A DNA stretch of 64,000 nt from Tahibacter aquaticus (GTDB taxonomy: Bacteria > Pseudomonadota > Gammaproteobacteria > Xanthomonadales > Rhodanobacteraceae): assembly GCF_004363655.1 (NCBI RefSeq), contig NZ_SNZH01000020.1:81776-145775 (forward strand), given 5' to 3'. How positions within the stretch are numbered: the first letter of the stretch is position 1; each line of letters starts with the position of its first letter. A program made the position numbers and the translations under genes. The notes beneath the pieces were generated by a model. The model did no database searches, was not told where the DNA came from, and saw nothing but the letters and a program-made list of their open reading frames with translations. Positions 1-8,216 of the stretch are shown here, piece by piece.

Positions 1-623
1 CGGCTGCGCGCGCCGAAGGCATTCCCGACAGCTGGCTGGACGCTGCGCAGGCCTCGCCGGTCTACAAGCTCGCGATCGACTGGAAGCTCGCGCTGCCGCT
101 ACACCCGGAATACCGCACCCTGCCGATGGTCTGGTACGTGCCGCCTCTGTCGCCGATCCAGTCGGCCGCCGATGCGGGCCGTATCGGCAAGAACGGCGAA
201 CTCCCCGACGTCTCTTCGCTGCGTATCCCGGTGCGCTACTTGGCCAACCTGCTGACGGCCGGCGACGAACGGCCCGTCGTCGTGGCGCTGGAACGCATGC
301 TCGCGATGCGCGCCTGGCGCCGCGCGATGAACGTGGACGGCGTGGAGGACGACGAGGTGCTCGCTCAGGTCGGCCTTACCCGCGCGCAGGCCGAGGAAAT
401 GTACCGGTACCTTGCGATCGCGAACTACGAGGACCGCTTCGTCATACCCAGCGCCCACCGCGAATACGCCAACGACGCCTTTGGCGAACGCGGCGGGTGC
501 GGCTTCACCTTCGGCGAGGGCTGCTCGCCTGGTTCCGACGGCGCCGCCTTGTTCGGCGGGCGGGCCACAACGACCTACCAAGTGCCGCCTGCGCGCCAGA
601 AATCGGAGAGGGAGCGAGCATGA
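1..623 (+). CDS. narH: Respiratory nitrate reductase beta subunit NarH, 3' part (5' truncated by window edge)
   Basis: The reading frame is open from the first full codon at position 3 and encodes the last 206 residues of the cytoplasmic iron-sulfur subunit that passes electrons from NarI haems to the molybdenum subunit NarG. Recognisable NarH text includes the stretch around VWYVPPLSPIQ, the RIPVRYLANLLTAGD segment and the C-terminal AIANYEDRFVIPSAHRE region. The cysteine clusters that bind the four Fe-S centres lie upstream and are outside the window. The stop overlaps the narJ start as ATGA (620-623), which indicates translational coupling. The rest of the operon (narG) is presumably just to the left. 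Confidence 0.97.
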   Translation, partial: AARAEGIPDSWLDAAQASPVYKLAIDWKLALPLHPEYRTLPMVWYVPPLSPIQSAADAGRIGKNGELPDVSSLRIPVRYLANLLTAGDERPVVVALERMLAMRAWRRAMNVDGVEDDEVLAQVGLTRAQAEEMYRYLAIANYEDRFVIPSAHREYANDAFGERGGCGFTFGEGCSPGSDGAALFGGRATTTYQVPPARQKSERERA

Positions 624-1306
624 AAGTCCTGAAACTGGTCGGCGTACTGCTGGACTATCCGCAAGAGGAACTGTGGTCGCATCGCGATGCGCTGCTGCAG
701 GCCTGCGTCGAGTGCGCCCTGCCGCCCGCGTCGGCGCATCGGCTGCAGGTGTTCGCGCAGGCGCTGCTCGCGCTGGAACCCATGGCAGCACAGGAACGCT
801 GGCTGGGTCTGTTCGACCGCGGCCGCGCCATGAGCCTGCTGCTGTTCGAGCACATCCACGGCGAATCGCGCGACCGGGGCCAGGCCATGGTCGACCTGAT
901 CGAAACTTACCGCCGCGGCGGTCTTGAACTCGACGCGCGCGAGCTTCCCGACTACCTGCCCTTGGTGCTCGAGTACCTTTCCGGGCGACCCGAGGCTGAG
1001 GTCGTCGACTGGCTTGGCCATGTTGCGCAGATCGTCGCGCTGCTGGCGGGGCGCGCCGCAGAGCGCGAAAGCCCTTACGCGACACTGCTCGAAATCCTGG
1101 TGGAGATTAGCCAGGGCAAGGTTGATCTCGCCCTGATGCGACGCAAAGCCCGCGACGAAACGCGCGATGACACGCCCGAGGCCATAGACCGTGTGTGGGA
1201 GGAAGAGGCCGTGCGCTTCGGTGTCGAGCCCCCCCAGGACGAGTGCTCACCGCCGCGCCGGCTACCGGCCGGCGCCCACCCGCACGAATCGCAGGTGAGT
1301 CCATGA
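620..1306 (+). CDS. narJ: Nitrate reductase molybdenum cofactor assembly chaperone NarJ
   Basis: 228 residues, the usual NarJ length. NarJ is a cytoplasmic TorD-family chaperone that binds the apo-NarGH complex, promotes Mo-cofactor insertion and controls membrane docking to NarI. The family core is visible as FDRGRAMSLLLFEHIHGES around residues 79-97 and the following DLIETYRRGG...LPDYLPLVLEYL segment. The start at 620 is chosen because it overlaps the narH stop (ATGA) and follows a purine-rich GGAGAGGGAGCGAG stretch; an upstream in-frame extension exists but would run inside narH. The stop overlaps narI, again as ATGA (1303-1306). The C-terminal tail is proline-rich and probably disordered. 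Confidence 0.97.
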   Translation: MKVLKLVGVLLDYPQEELWSHRDALLQACVECALPPASAHRLQVFAQALLALEPMAAQERWLGLFDRGRAMSLLLFEHIHGESRDRGQAMVDLIETYRRGGLELDARELPDYLPLVLEYLSGRPEAEVVDWLGHVAQIVALLAGRAAERESPYATLLEILVEISQGKVDLALMRRKARDETRDDTPEAIDRVWEEEAVRFGVEPPQDECSPPRRLPAGAHPHESQVSP

Positions 1307-2007
1307 ACGCCGTTAACTACATCATGTTCCAGATCTTTCCGTACGTCGCACTGGCCGTGTTCGCGATCGGCTGCTGGGCGCGCTTCGATCATGGCGCCTA
1401 CACCTGGCGCAGCGGCTCAAGCCAGCTGCTGTCGAGCAGGTGGATGCGACTGGGCAGCAACGCGTTCCACATCGGCGTCCTTGCCATCCTCGGCGGCCAC
1501 CTGGTCGGCCTGCTCACGCCGCATTCGGTCTATGAGCACTTCATGACGAGTGGCCAGAAGCAGCTCCTCGCGATGGTGGTCGGCGGCCTGTTCGGCCTGC
1601 TCTGCCTCGTCGGCATGAGCCTGCTGCTCGTGCGCCGCATCGCCAACGCGCGCATCCGCGCCACCGGCAGCGGCCGCGATCTTGCCGTCCTGGTATTGCT
1701 TTTTGCGCAGCTCCTCCTCGGCCTCGGCTCCATCGTCGTCTCCGCCGGCCACATGGACGGCTCGCAGATGGTGAAGCTCGGCGAATGGGCGCAGCACATC
1801 GTCACCTTGCGCGGCGGCGCCGCCGACTACGTGGCTGACGCCCACTGGATCTACAAGGCGCACGTCACGCTGGGGCTTACCCTGATCCTGATCACGCCGT
1901 TCACGCGGCTGGTCCACGTCTGGAGCATTCCACTGGGCTACGTCGTCCGCCCATACCAGATCGTGCGCCGCCGCACGGCGCCGCTCGACTACTCCAGCCG
2001 CCGGTGA
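1303..2007 (+). CDS. narI: Respiratory nitrate reductase gamma subunit NarI (cytochrome b)
   Basis: 234-residue inner-membrane dihaem cytochrome b that oxidises quinol on the periplasmic side and feeds electrons to NarH. Five hydrophobic segments are visible. The four haem-ligand histidines fall at residues 56, 66, 187 and 205, the same numbers as in the Escherichia coli protein, so both haem b sites appear intact. The start at 1303 overlaps the narJ stop by ATGA. The short basic C-terminus (RRRTAPLDYSSRR) is cytoplasmic in the family. It is followed 4 bases later by the parvulin gene, so the transcript continues. Confidence 0.97.
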   Translation: MNAVNYIMFQIFPYVALAVFAIGCWARFDHGAYTWRSGSSQLLSSRWMRLGSNAFHIGVLAILGGHLVGLLTPHSVYEHFMTSGQKQLLAMVVGGLFGLLCLVGMSLLLVRRIANARIRATGSGRDLAVLVLLFAQLLLGLGSIVVSAGHMDGSQMVKLGEWAQHIVTLRGGAADYVADAHWIYKAHVTLGLTLILITPFTRLVHVWSIPLGYVVRPYQIVRRRTAPLDYSSRR

Positions 2008-2011
2008 CGCC

Positions 2012-2911
2012 ATGCGAACGACCATTCCCATCCTGCTGGACAGCCGCCCGCAACGGGCTACCAGTCCCGGCGAAACGCCCCGCCCTGGGCTCGCCGGACA
2101 CGACACCGACAGCTCGCCGAGCCGTCCGCCGCCGGGTCCGGCGCCTGTCTTCGTTCATGTCGGCGCCACCGCGATCAGCGAAGCGGAGATCGCGCGCGAG
2201 ATGCAGCACCACCGCGCAGACCATCCGCAACGGGCACGCGCCGATGCCGCCCGGGCGTTGGTCGTGCGCGAGTTGCTGAGGCTGGAAATCCACCGCCTCA
2301 GCCTGGCCGGTGCGGCACGGCCCGAAGGCCCAGAGACGCACGAAGAGGCCGAGGTTGCGCTGCTGATCGAACGCGAAGTGCCGACACCAGCACCCGAGGA
2401 AGCCGACTGCCGCCGTTATTTCGACGCGAACCGCGACCGCATGCATGAAGCGGACGCCGCTCGCGTGCGCCACATCCTGCTTCCAGCACTGCCCGGCGAT
2501 GGCGCCGGCCGCAACAAGGCACGCGAGCTCGGCGAACAGCTGATTGATCAGCTCCGGCGGGAACCGGCGCGCTTCGAACAACTCGCACGCCTGCATTCGG
2601 CCTGTCCTTCCCGCAACGAGGGCGGCAATCTCGGATGGGTTTCATCCGGCGACACCGTGCCGGAATTCGAGCGCCAGGTGTTCCGCCTCAAGCCGGGGCT
2701 GGCCGGTCTGACCGTCGAGAGTCGTTACGGCCATCACGTCGTTGTGCTGGATGAGCACAGACCCGGCCAGCCCCTGTCTTTTGCCGCCTGTCGCGAGCGC
2801 ATCGCCGCCTACCTCGAAACCCAGGTCAAGCAGAACGCACTGCACCAGTACCTCAACATCCTGGCCGAGCGGCACGGCGTCCGCGGCCTGGAGATGTTTG
2901 AGGCTGCCTGA
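2012..2911 (+). CDS. PpiC-type parvulin peptidyl-prolyl isomerase in the nar operon
   Basis: 299 residues. The C-terminal half (about residues 145-245) is a parvulin domain: RVRHILLPA opens it, FEQLARLHSACPS...GGNLGWVSSGDTVPEFE is the central signature, and YGHHVVVLDEH closes it. The N-terminal part is Pro/Ser-rich and then helical, resembling NifM/SurA-like substrate-binding helices. No signal peptide is seen, so it should act in the cytoplasm, plausibly on a nitrate reductase subunit during maturation; that role is inferred from position, not shown. It sits 4 bases after narI and 27 bases before narK. Parvulins in nar operons occur in several proteobacteria. Confidence 0.9.
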   Translation: MRTTIPILLDSRPQRATSPGETPRPGLAGHDTDSSPSRPPPGPAPVFVHVGATAISEAEIAREMQHHRADHPQRARADAARALVVRELLRLEIHRLSLAGAARPEGPETHEEAEVALLIEREVPTPAPEEADCRRYFDANRDRMHEADAARVRHILLPALPGDGAGRNKARELGEQLIDQLRREPARFEQLARLHSACPSRNEGGNLGWVSSGDTVPEFERQVFRLKPGLAGLTVESRYGHHVVVLDEHRPGQPLSFAACRERIAAYLETQVKQNALHQYLNILAERHGVRGLEMFEAA

Positions 2912-2938
2912 TTTCCTTCGCCGGCAAGCATTCCCTCC

Positions 2939-4264
2939 ATGAACTCACCCTCCCCCGCACAGCAACATACTGCCCTTTGGGCCGGTACCGCCGCCTTCAC
3001 TGTGAGTTTTGCGGTTTGGACGATCTTCTCCATCATCGGCGTACAGATCAAAGCCGAGCTGGGCCTGAACGACACCCAGTTCGGCCTGCTCGTCGCTACG
3101 CCCATCCTCACTGGCTCGCTCTCGCGCATTTTCCTGGGCGTGTGGACCGAGCAACTTGGCGGGCGCCTCATTTTCAGTGCCGTGATGCTGGCCGGCGCCG
3201 GCGCCACCTGGCTGCTGACCTGGGCGGACACTTATCCGACCTATCTGCTGGCTGCGCTCGGCGTCGGCATCGCCGGCGGCAGTTTCACCGTCGTGATCAC
3301 GTATGTCTCGAAGTGGTTTCCCAAGGAGCGCCAGGGAACAGCGCTGGGCATCGTCGGCGCGGGCAACATCGGTTCGGCCGTGACTAAGCTGTTCGCGCCG
3401 CTGGTGATGGTGGCCGTGGGCTGGCATGGAGTCGCGCGCATCTGGGCGGTGGCGCTAGCGGTCTCTGCCGTCATCTTCTACTTGGTCACCAGTGACGAGC
3501 CCGACGTCGTCGAGCGACGCGCCAAGGGCGTGCAGGCAGTGCCGTTCCTGGTGCAGTTGCAGCCCCTGAGAAACCTGCAGGTCTGGCGCTTCTCGCTCTA
3601 CTATTTCTTCGTGTTCGGCGCTTTCGTCGCGCTGGCACTTTGGCTCCCGCGCTACCTAGTCGGCGCTTACGGACTTGACCTGAAGACTGCCGGCATGATT
3701 GCCGCGGCCTACTCGATTCCGGCCAGCCTGTTCCGCGTTGTCGGCGGCTGGGCCTCGGACAGATACGGCGCCCGCAAGGTGATGTACTGGACCTTTATCG
3801 GCTCGGTGATCTGCACTTTCCTGCTGTCCTACCCGAGCACGAGCTATGTCGTGCAGGGCATCAAGGGCCCCATTGCATTCACTCTGGCCGTCGGCGTCCT
3901 GCCCTTCACCATGCTGGTGTTCGCGCTCGGGTTCTTCATGTCGCTGGGAAAAGCCGCGGTCTACAAGCACATACCGGTCTACTACCCGGATAACGTCGGT
4001 TCGGTGGCCGGCGTGGTAGGCATGATCGGCGGCCTCGGCGGCTTCATCCTGCCCATCGCGTTCGGCGTGCTGAACGACCTGATCGGCGTATGGACGAGCT
4101 GCTTCATGCTGCTGTTCGTGCTGGTTGCGATAGCCCTGACCTGGATGCATTTCGCAATACGCCGCATGGAGCTCGCCCGCCATCCGCAGGTGGCGCGCGA
4201 CACCGACCTGCCGGAGATCATGCAGGTGGCAGGCAGCGCGCCGGCGCTGCGTAGAGACGGTTAG
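2939..4264 (+). CDS. narK: NarK-family nitrate/nitrite transporter (MFS)
   Basis: 441 residues with about 12 transmembrane segments, the normal length for one NarK unit (not the fused NarK1-NarK2 form). Two nitrate-signature segments are visible: GIVGAGNIGSAVTK at residues 137-150 and the GKAAVYKHIPVYYPDNVGSV segment near 337-356. Arginines at 63 and 266 sit where the substrate-binding arginine pair of the family is expected. It moves nitrate in, or exchanges nitrate for nitrite, across the inner membrane to supply NarGHI. It is the last gene of the operon and is followed by a strong hairpin. The sequence GGCAAGCATTCCCTCC precedes the start; a clear Shine-Dalgarno is weak. Confidence 0.95.
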   Translation: MNSPSPAQQHTALWAGTAAFTVSFAVWTIFSIIGVQIKAELGLNDTQFGLLVATPILTGSLSRIFLGVWTEQLGGRLIFSAVMLAGAGATWLLTWADTYPTYLLAALGVGIAGGSFTVVITYVSKWFPKERQGTALGIVGAGNIGSAVTKLFAPLVMVAVGWHGVARIWAVALAVSAVIFYLVTSDEPDVVERRAKGVQAVPFLVQLQPLRNLQVWRFSLYYFFVFGAFVALALWLPRYLVGAYGLDLKTAGMIAAAYSIPASLFRVVGGWASDRYGARKVMYWTFIGSVICTFLLSYPSTSYVVQGIKGPIAFTLAVGVLPFTMLVFALGFFMSLGKAAVYKHIPVYYPDNVGSVAGVVGMIGGLGGFILPIAFGVLNDLIGVWTSCFMLLFVLVAIALTWMHFAIRRMELARHPQVARDTDLPEIMQVAGSAPALRRDG

Positions 4265-4265
4265 T

Positions 4266-4295
4266 TTGCCCGCGTTGTGATCGCAACGTGGGCAA
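4266..4295. terminator. Bidirectional hairpin between narK and the convergent gene
   Basis: A 12-bp stem (TTGCCCGCGTTG pairing with CAACGTGGGCAA, one G-T wobble) with the 6-base loop TGATCG. It starts right after the narK stop and lies in the 47-bp gap to the convergent membrane-protein gene. There is no long T-run, so it may act as a bidirectional or Rho-assisted terminator. Confidence 0.7.
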
Positions 4296-4311
4296 TGCGA
4301 CCGCCGTCGGA

Positions 4312-4689
4312 TCAGCCACCGATCAACGGACGGCTGTGGTCGCCGAGATGCGACAGCAGCAGGAACCCGGACATCAGCAGCGCATTCAGCGCCCAGGTCA
4401 CGGTGAGGAAGCGCGCCACCTGGCCGTAGCGCAGATCGCGGACATTGTCAGCGTTCACCCAGACCAGCCGGGTGATCAGCAGCGAATAGGAAGCGAACCC
4501 CGCCAGCGCCAGCGCGAACAGCGGAGTGCCCGTTTTGTCGAAGGCGAACAGTATCGCCGCGAACAGTAACTGGCTGCAGAACACGCCGTAGATCCAGAAC
4601 ACCCGCCACAGCGGCCGGGTGCCGCGCGTTTCCGGCGATAGCCAAGTCGGCAGCGCGTGATGAACAGAATCAATTGAGTCGGCGTTCAT
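4312..4689 (-). CDS. Small four-helix membrane protein of unknown function, denitrification-linked by context
   Basis: 125 residues with about three to four hydrophobic segments (WIYGVFCSQLLFAAILFAF, LFALALAGFASYSLLITRL, FLTVTWALNALLMSGFLLL). No family motif is recognised. The start has a convincing ribosome-binding site, GGAGGGTTGCC directly before ATG. It ends 16 bases from the narK hairpin and lies downstream of, and on the same strand as, the nnrS group, separated by 178 bases from the next gene. A role in nitrogen-oxide metabolism is only suggested by the neighbours. Confidence 0.7.
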   Translation of the reverse strand: MNADSIDSVHHALPTWLSPETRGTRPLWRVFWIYGVFCSQLLFAAILFAFDKTGTPLFALALAGFASYSLLITRLVWVNADNVRDLRYGQVARFLTVTWALNALLMSGFLLLSHLGDHSRPLIGG

Positions 4690-4867
4690 GGCAACCCTCC
4701 AGGTAGTGAGTGATGCGACGCACTGCTGCGCGCGCCTGGGTGCAGCGAATGGAACTTACGACCGCGAGCCGCGCAGCGCAAGGCGGCGCCCGTTGCCGCT
4801 GAAAAACATCGGTCGCCAAGTCTTTCCTGCGGGCAGCCGGTCGGCGCAATGCCAGCGCCGTGGCGGC

Positions 4868-5278
4868 TCAGCGGCGTTGCAGATGAACCAGGTTTCCAAC
4901 CTTGTCCACGGCGAGAAAGCGGGCAATCTGTCCACCCTTGATCTGCTCGACCATCATGCGCATGGGCTGCACGGCCTCGTCGCCATTCGGCGGATGCCCG
5001 CCGCGGCCAGACAAAGCCGCGACGAACAGCAGATGCCAGTCCGCTCCGGCCGCGCGCGACTCCTCGGACAGCGCCGCGAAATTCGCTATTTCCTCTGGAC
5101 GCTTGTCGACGCATACGACGGGCGCCAGCGCGCCGCCCTCGCCGCGTTCGAACGCACGCTGCTCGGTTTCGGCGGCGTCGGGCGGCAGCTCAGCCGCAGC
5201 GAACACGAGCAGCAATCGCTGGGGTTCGGGCTGCGTCCGGGCAGCCTGTAGCAGATCATCGAAGGTTACGAGTTCCAT
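4868..5278 (-). CDS. Uncharacterised protein next to nnrS
   Basis: 136 residues from the ATG at 5278, chosen because GGGGGAG lies 4-10 bases upstream; a further ATG 30 bases upstream has no such site. The protein starts MELVTFDDLLQAARTQPEPQR, is soluble and acidic in its first half, and contains RLLLVFAAAELPPDA, WHLLFVAALSGRGG and a C-terminal IKGGQIARFLAVDKVGNLV segment. Proteins of this type are often labelled ribonucleotide reductase alpha subunit in databases, but nothing here resembles a reductase active site, and the protein is far too short. It lies downstream of nnrS on the same strand, 99 bases away. Function unknown. Confidence 0.65.
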   Translation of the reverse strand: MELVTFDDLLQAARTQPEPQRLLLVFAAAELPPDAAETEQRAFERGEGGALAPVVCVDKRPEEIANFAALSEESRAAGADWHLLFVAALSGRGGHPPNGDEAVQPMRMMVEQIKGGQIARFLAVDKVGNLVHLQRR

Positions 5279-5377
5279 CAGCTCCCCCACGTAGTCATTG
5301 CAGATCATTGACAGTATTCACGTTGAATCATTGCTGCATCCGCGTAGTCGGGTGCATCGGCGACGCCCGCCGGCGCC

Positions 5378-6610
5378 TCATTCCGGTGCCCGTGGCCCCA
5401 CGCACCCCCAGGCGCCGTCACCACGACGACGTGCAAGGTCGACGCCACCCCGCCACAGCCATAGGGCGAAACCCGACGACCACAGGAAACCCGCGCACCA
5501 CCATAGAGGTAGTGCGTGCAGTCCAGCCATGCCGGCCAGCGCGCGCACCAGCGCTGCGCCGAGCAGCATCAGCGCCGCCAGCGGCAACCAGCGCCCTTCG
5601 TCCGGGGACAAACCGATATGCATACGGCCGGCGATGCAGAACACGACGAACACGCCCTGCCCAAGTGCGCCGACGGCGAGCACGTGCAGGCCGGCGCTCG
5701 GTGGAATCGAGGCGCCCAGACGCGCAGCACCGTCGAGCAGATAACCCAGCCCCAGCAGCCAGGGCAGCGTGTACAGCAGCGCCACCCAGCGCCGCGCCAG
5801 CACTCGCGTATGCGGCCAGTCGCCGAGCAGCCCTAGACTGGCTGCCCCCGCGCCGAGCCCCAGCCAGCCGGCGACACCCTGCGCCCCGGCGAGGACCGCG
5901 AGTGCATGTAGGACGATCAACAGCGCTGCGATATGCCGGCGCGGTGGCCGCGCCAGATAGTCTGGCTCGGCGCCGGCTTCCTCGAGGCAGCGGTTGACCA
6001 CACGCATCGAGATACGCGCCAGTTTCAGCACGATCAGCGGCAGCATCAGATGCAGGATGAGGCGCAGGCCGGCCAACGGATCCGCAAACAGGACGCCGCC
6101 GATCGCCAGGTCAAGGCTGCACAGCGTCGCTGCCAGCAGCACGGCGGCTAGCGCCGCCCAGAGATCGAGTTGACGCCGCGCTGGATCCTGCCAGATCGCG
6201 CGCGTCAGCACGAGCAGCAGCCACAGGCACAGTGCCGTCTGGAGCAGAGCCAGCGGCCAGACGCCAATCAGCACGATCGCCGCCGCTGCCGCGCGGGCGC
6301 CGAGCCAGAGCGCGAACAATCCCAGTGAAATGCGCCGGCCGAAGCCACGGGCGCTGGTGAATTCGGGCACAGCAGTCAGGCTGAAGCCGATCACTGATGC
6401 GAGGCCGAAGCCGAGGATCAACTCGTGCGCGTGCCAAGCCGTTACGCCACCGGGAAATGCCGGTGCGCGTAACCGGCCGCCCAGCACGGCCAGCCACGCC
6501 GGAACGTACAGCGCGGCGACGGCCGCCCCGGCGAGGAAGAATGGTCGCAGTCCGCACTGCCAAAGCGGCCACCGCAGCAATTGCAGATACGCGGTCCGTA
6601 AAGTCAGCAT
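5378..6610 (-). CDS. nnrS: NnrS family membrane protein
   Basis: 410 residues with about twelve hydrophobic helices. NnrS family landmarks are the N-terminal LWQCGLRPFFLAGAAVAAL, the WHAHELILGFGLASVIGFSLTAVPEFTS segment with its conserved His pair, and HLMLPLIVLKLARISMRV in the middle. NnrS is a haem- and copper-containing inner-membrane protein induced during denitrification and linked to protection of cellular iron pools from nitric oxide. The start at 6610 is preferred because its ATG overlaps the stop of the ABC ATPase gene (ATGCTGA), giving a translationally coupled operon. An upstream in-frame start at 6658 would add 16 residues inside the ATPase gene. Confidence 0.93.
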   Translation of the reverse strand: MLTLRTAYLQLLRWPLWQCGLRPFFLAGAAVAALYVPAWLAVLGGRLRAPAFPGGVTAWHAHELILGFGLASVIGFSLTAVPEFTSARGFGRRISLGLFALWLGARAAAAAIVLIGVWPLALLQTALCLWLLLVLTRAIWQDPARRQLDLWAALAAVLLAATLCSLDLAIGGVLFADPLAGLRLILHLMLPLIVLKLARISMRVVNRCLEEAGAEPDYLARPPRRHIAALLIVLHALAVLAGAQGVAGWLGLGAGAASLGLLGDWPHTRVLARRWVALLYTLPWLLGLGYLLDGAARLGASIPPSAGLHVLAVGALGQGVFVVFCIAGRMHIGLSPDEGRWLPLAALMLLGAALVRALAGMAGLHALPLWWCAGFLWSSGFALWLWRGGVDLARRRGDGAWGCVGPRAPE

Positions 6611-7431
6611 GCCTGACGATCCGGCGCAGGGGTCGCAAGGCAGTGGTGCTGAAACCACGCCGTCTCCGGTGCACGATCCGTGGCCTCTACCCGTTCGTCC
6701 GGCGGCAGACCGAAGGCAGCGCGAAAGCCGGTGTCGGCGAGCAGGGCCGTCTCAAGCGCCAGCACGTCACGCTCGCTGCGATCGGTTGCCCTCAACGCAG
6801 GCTGCAGCGCGAGCAGCGGACGGCCCGGCTGTCCGCCGAGCACCAGAAGCCGATCGGCGAGGCGCAGCGCCTCGCGCGGGCTGTGCGTGATCATCAGCAT
6901 CGTGCAGCCCAGGCGCAGGCATTCTCTCAGCAGCCATTGTTCGAGTTCATGCCGCAGTCCGATGTCAAGCGCCGCGAAGGGCTCGTCGAGCAGCAGCAGA
7001 TCGGGTTCGATCGCCAGCGCCCGGGCCAGTGCGACGCGGCTTCGCATGCCCCCCGACAGGGCGGCGGGATAAAGTGCCAAGTCCGCGGCCGACAGGCCGA
7101 GCCGCGTGCCTAGCGCCGTCGCGGCAGCGCGGCGCTCGCGCCGTCTGACGCCGCGCGCCTTGAGCCCCAGCGCAATGTTATCGAGCGCGCTGCGCCAAGC
7201 CAGAAGTCGGGGTTCCTGGAACACCATGCCCAAATTCTGCCAGCCGCGCTCGATTGTTCCCTCACCGATCTCGAGCAGACCGGCCGTCGCCTGCAGCAGG
7301 GTCGACTTGCCGCACCCCGAAGGCCCGAGCACCGCCAGAGACTCCCCTCGCTCCAGTGTCAGGTCCATCGGCGCCAGCGCGCGCCGCGCGCCGTAGCGGT
7401 GCCCGAAACCGCGAATTCGGAGCAGGCTCAC
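6604..7431 (-). CDS. ABC transporter ATP-binding protein (nitrate/sulfonate/taurine type)
   Basis: 275 residues. Walker A GPSGCGKST is at residues 36-44, the Q-loop MVFQEPRLLAW at about 69-79, the signature LSGGMRSRVALARAL in the middle, Walker B LLLLDEPFAALD follows, and the H-loop reads MLMITHSPREAL. This is a complete nucleotide-binding domain of the NrtD/SsuB/TauB group. It energises the permease encoded immediately upstream, whose stop overlaps its start by 4 bases. The C-terminal ~40 residues are family-variable. Substrate cannot be told from the ATPase. Confidence 0.92.
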   Translation of the reverse strand: MSLLRIRGFGHRYGARRALAPMDLTLERGESLAVLGPSGCGKSTLLQATAGLLEIGEGTIERGWQNLGMVFQEPRLLAWRSALDNIALGLKARGVRRRERRAAATALGTRLGLSAADLALYPAALSGGMRSRVALARALAIEPDLLLLDEPFAALDIGLRHELEQWLLRECLRLGCTMLMITHSPREALRLADRLLVLGGQPGRPLLALQPALRATDRSERDVLALETALLADTGFRAAFGLPPDERVEATDRAPETAWFQHHCLATPAPDRQAC

Positions 7432-8213
7432 CGCGCCACCTCGCGCCAGCGTTCGAGTTCGCGCTTGACCGGTTCCAGCAGGCCGTACTCGACTAGCAGC
7501 AATGCCAGCAGGACACAGAGCACCCAGGCCAGCGCTGTCGTCATGTCAAGTTGCGTGCGCGCGTCGGCCAGTGCCGCGCCGATGCCGTCACTGCTGGTCA
7601 GGAGTTCGGCCATCACAGCCACTTTCCAGCTCGTGCCCAGCGCTGTAGTCGCTGCGGGGAACAACCAGGCGAGCAAGTGCGGCAGCTCCACTTCGATCAC
7701 ACGCGGGCGCCAGGACAGACCGAATGCACGCGCCATCGCCGACAGTGCCGTATCACGGGTGAGCATGCCCTGGAGCGTGGCTCCGAATACCACGGGCAAA
7801 GCAGCCGCACAGACGGTGAACACCGGAGTGCCGTCGCCGCTGCCCAGCCACAGCAGCGCGAGCACCAGCCAGGCGATCGGCGGCATTCCCAGCAGCACCG
7901 TGACCAGCGGGCGTGCCAGCAGCGCGCCCGCTCGCGAAATTCCGGCCAGGACCCCGGCCGCGCAGCCGATGCCCAGCGCCAGGGCAAAACCCGCCAGCGC
8001 GCGGCGCGCTGTGACCAGGAACTCCGGCCATAGCACGCCGGCCTCCAGCAGCGAGTACAGGCGTGCGAATGCGTCCAGCGGCGCGGGCAGCAACAACGGC
8101 CCCAGCCGCTCGGCCGCGAGCTGCCACCCCGCAACGAGCAGGGCAAGTCCAGCGGCGGCGCTCCATCCGCTCCAGAGCCAGGCGATCCAAGCACGCAAGA
8201 GCCGCAGGGTCAT
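7428..8213 (-). CDS. ABC transporter permease (nitrate/sulfonate/taurine type)
   Basis: 261 residues with about six transmembrane helices and the inner-membrane-component loop GTSWKVAVMAELLTSSDGIG, which is the coupling segment that contacts the ATPase. It forms the membrane channel of the importer together with the ATPase (4-base overlap) and the binding protein (3-base gap upstream). The N-terminal helix region contains many Trp and Leu residues (AWIAWLWSGWSAAAGLALLV). Confidence 0.92.
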   Translation of the reverse strand: MTLRLLRAWIAWLWSGWSAAAGLALLVAGWQLAAERLGPLLLPAPLDAFARLYSLLEAGVLWPEFLVTARRALAGFALALGIGCAAGVLAGISRAGALLARPLVTVLLGMPPIAWLVLALLWLGSGDGTPVFTVCAAALPVVFGATLQGMLTRDTALSAMARAFGLSWRPRVIEVELPHLLAWLFPAATTALGTSWKVAVMAELLTSSDGIGAALADARTQLDMTTALAWVLCVLLALLLVEYGLLEPVKRELERWREVAR

Positions 8214-8216
8214 GGG

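Noticed and set aside
99..1085. 328-codon minus-strand ORF opposite narH/narJ
   Set aside because: Arg/Ala/Gly-rich text typical of antisense frames in GC-rich coding DNA; no ribosome-binding site and the plus strand is certain.
4868..5278. Label as ribonucleotide reductase alpha subunit
   Set aside because: Length (136 residues) and sequence have no reductase features; the name is a database artefact for this family, so I call it uncharacterised.
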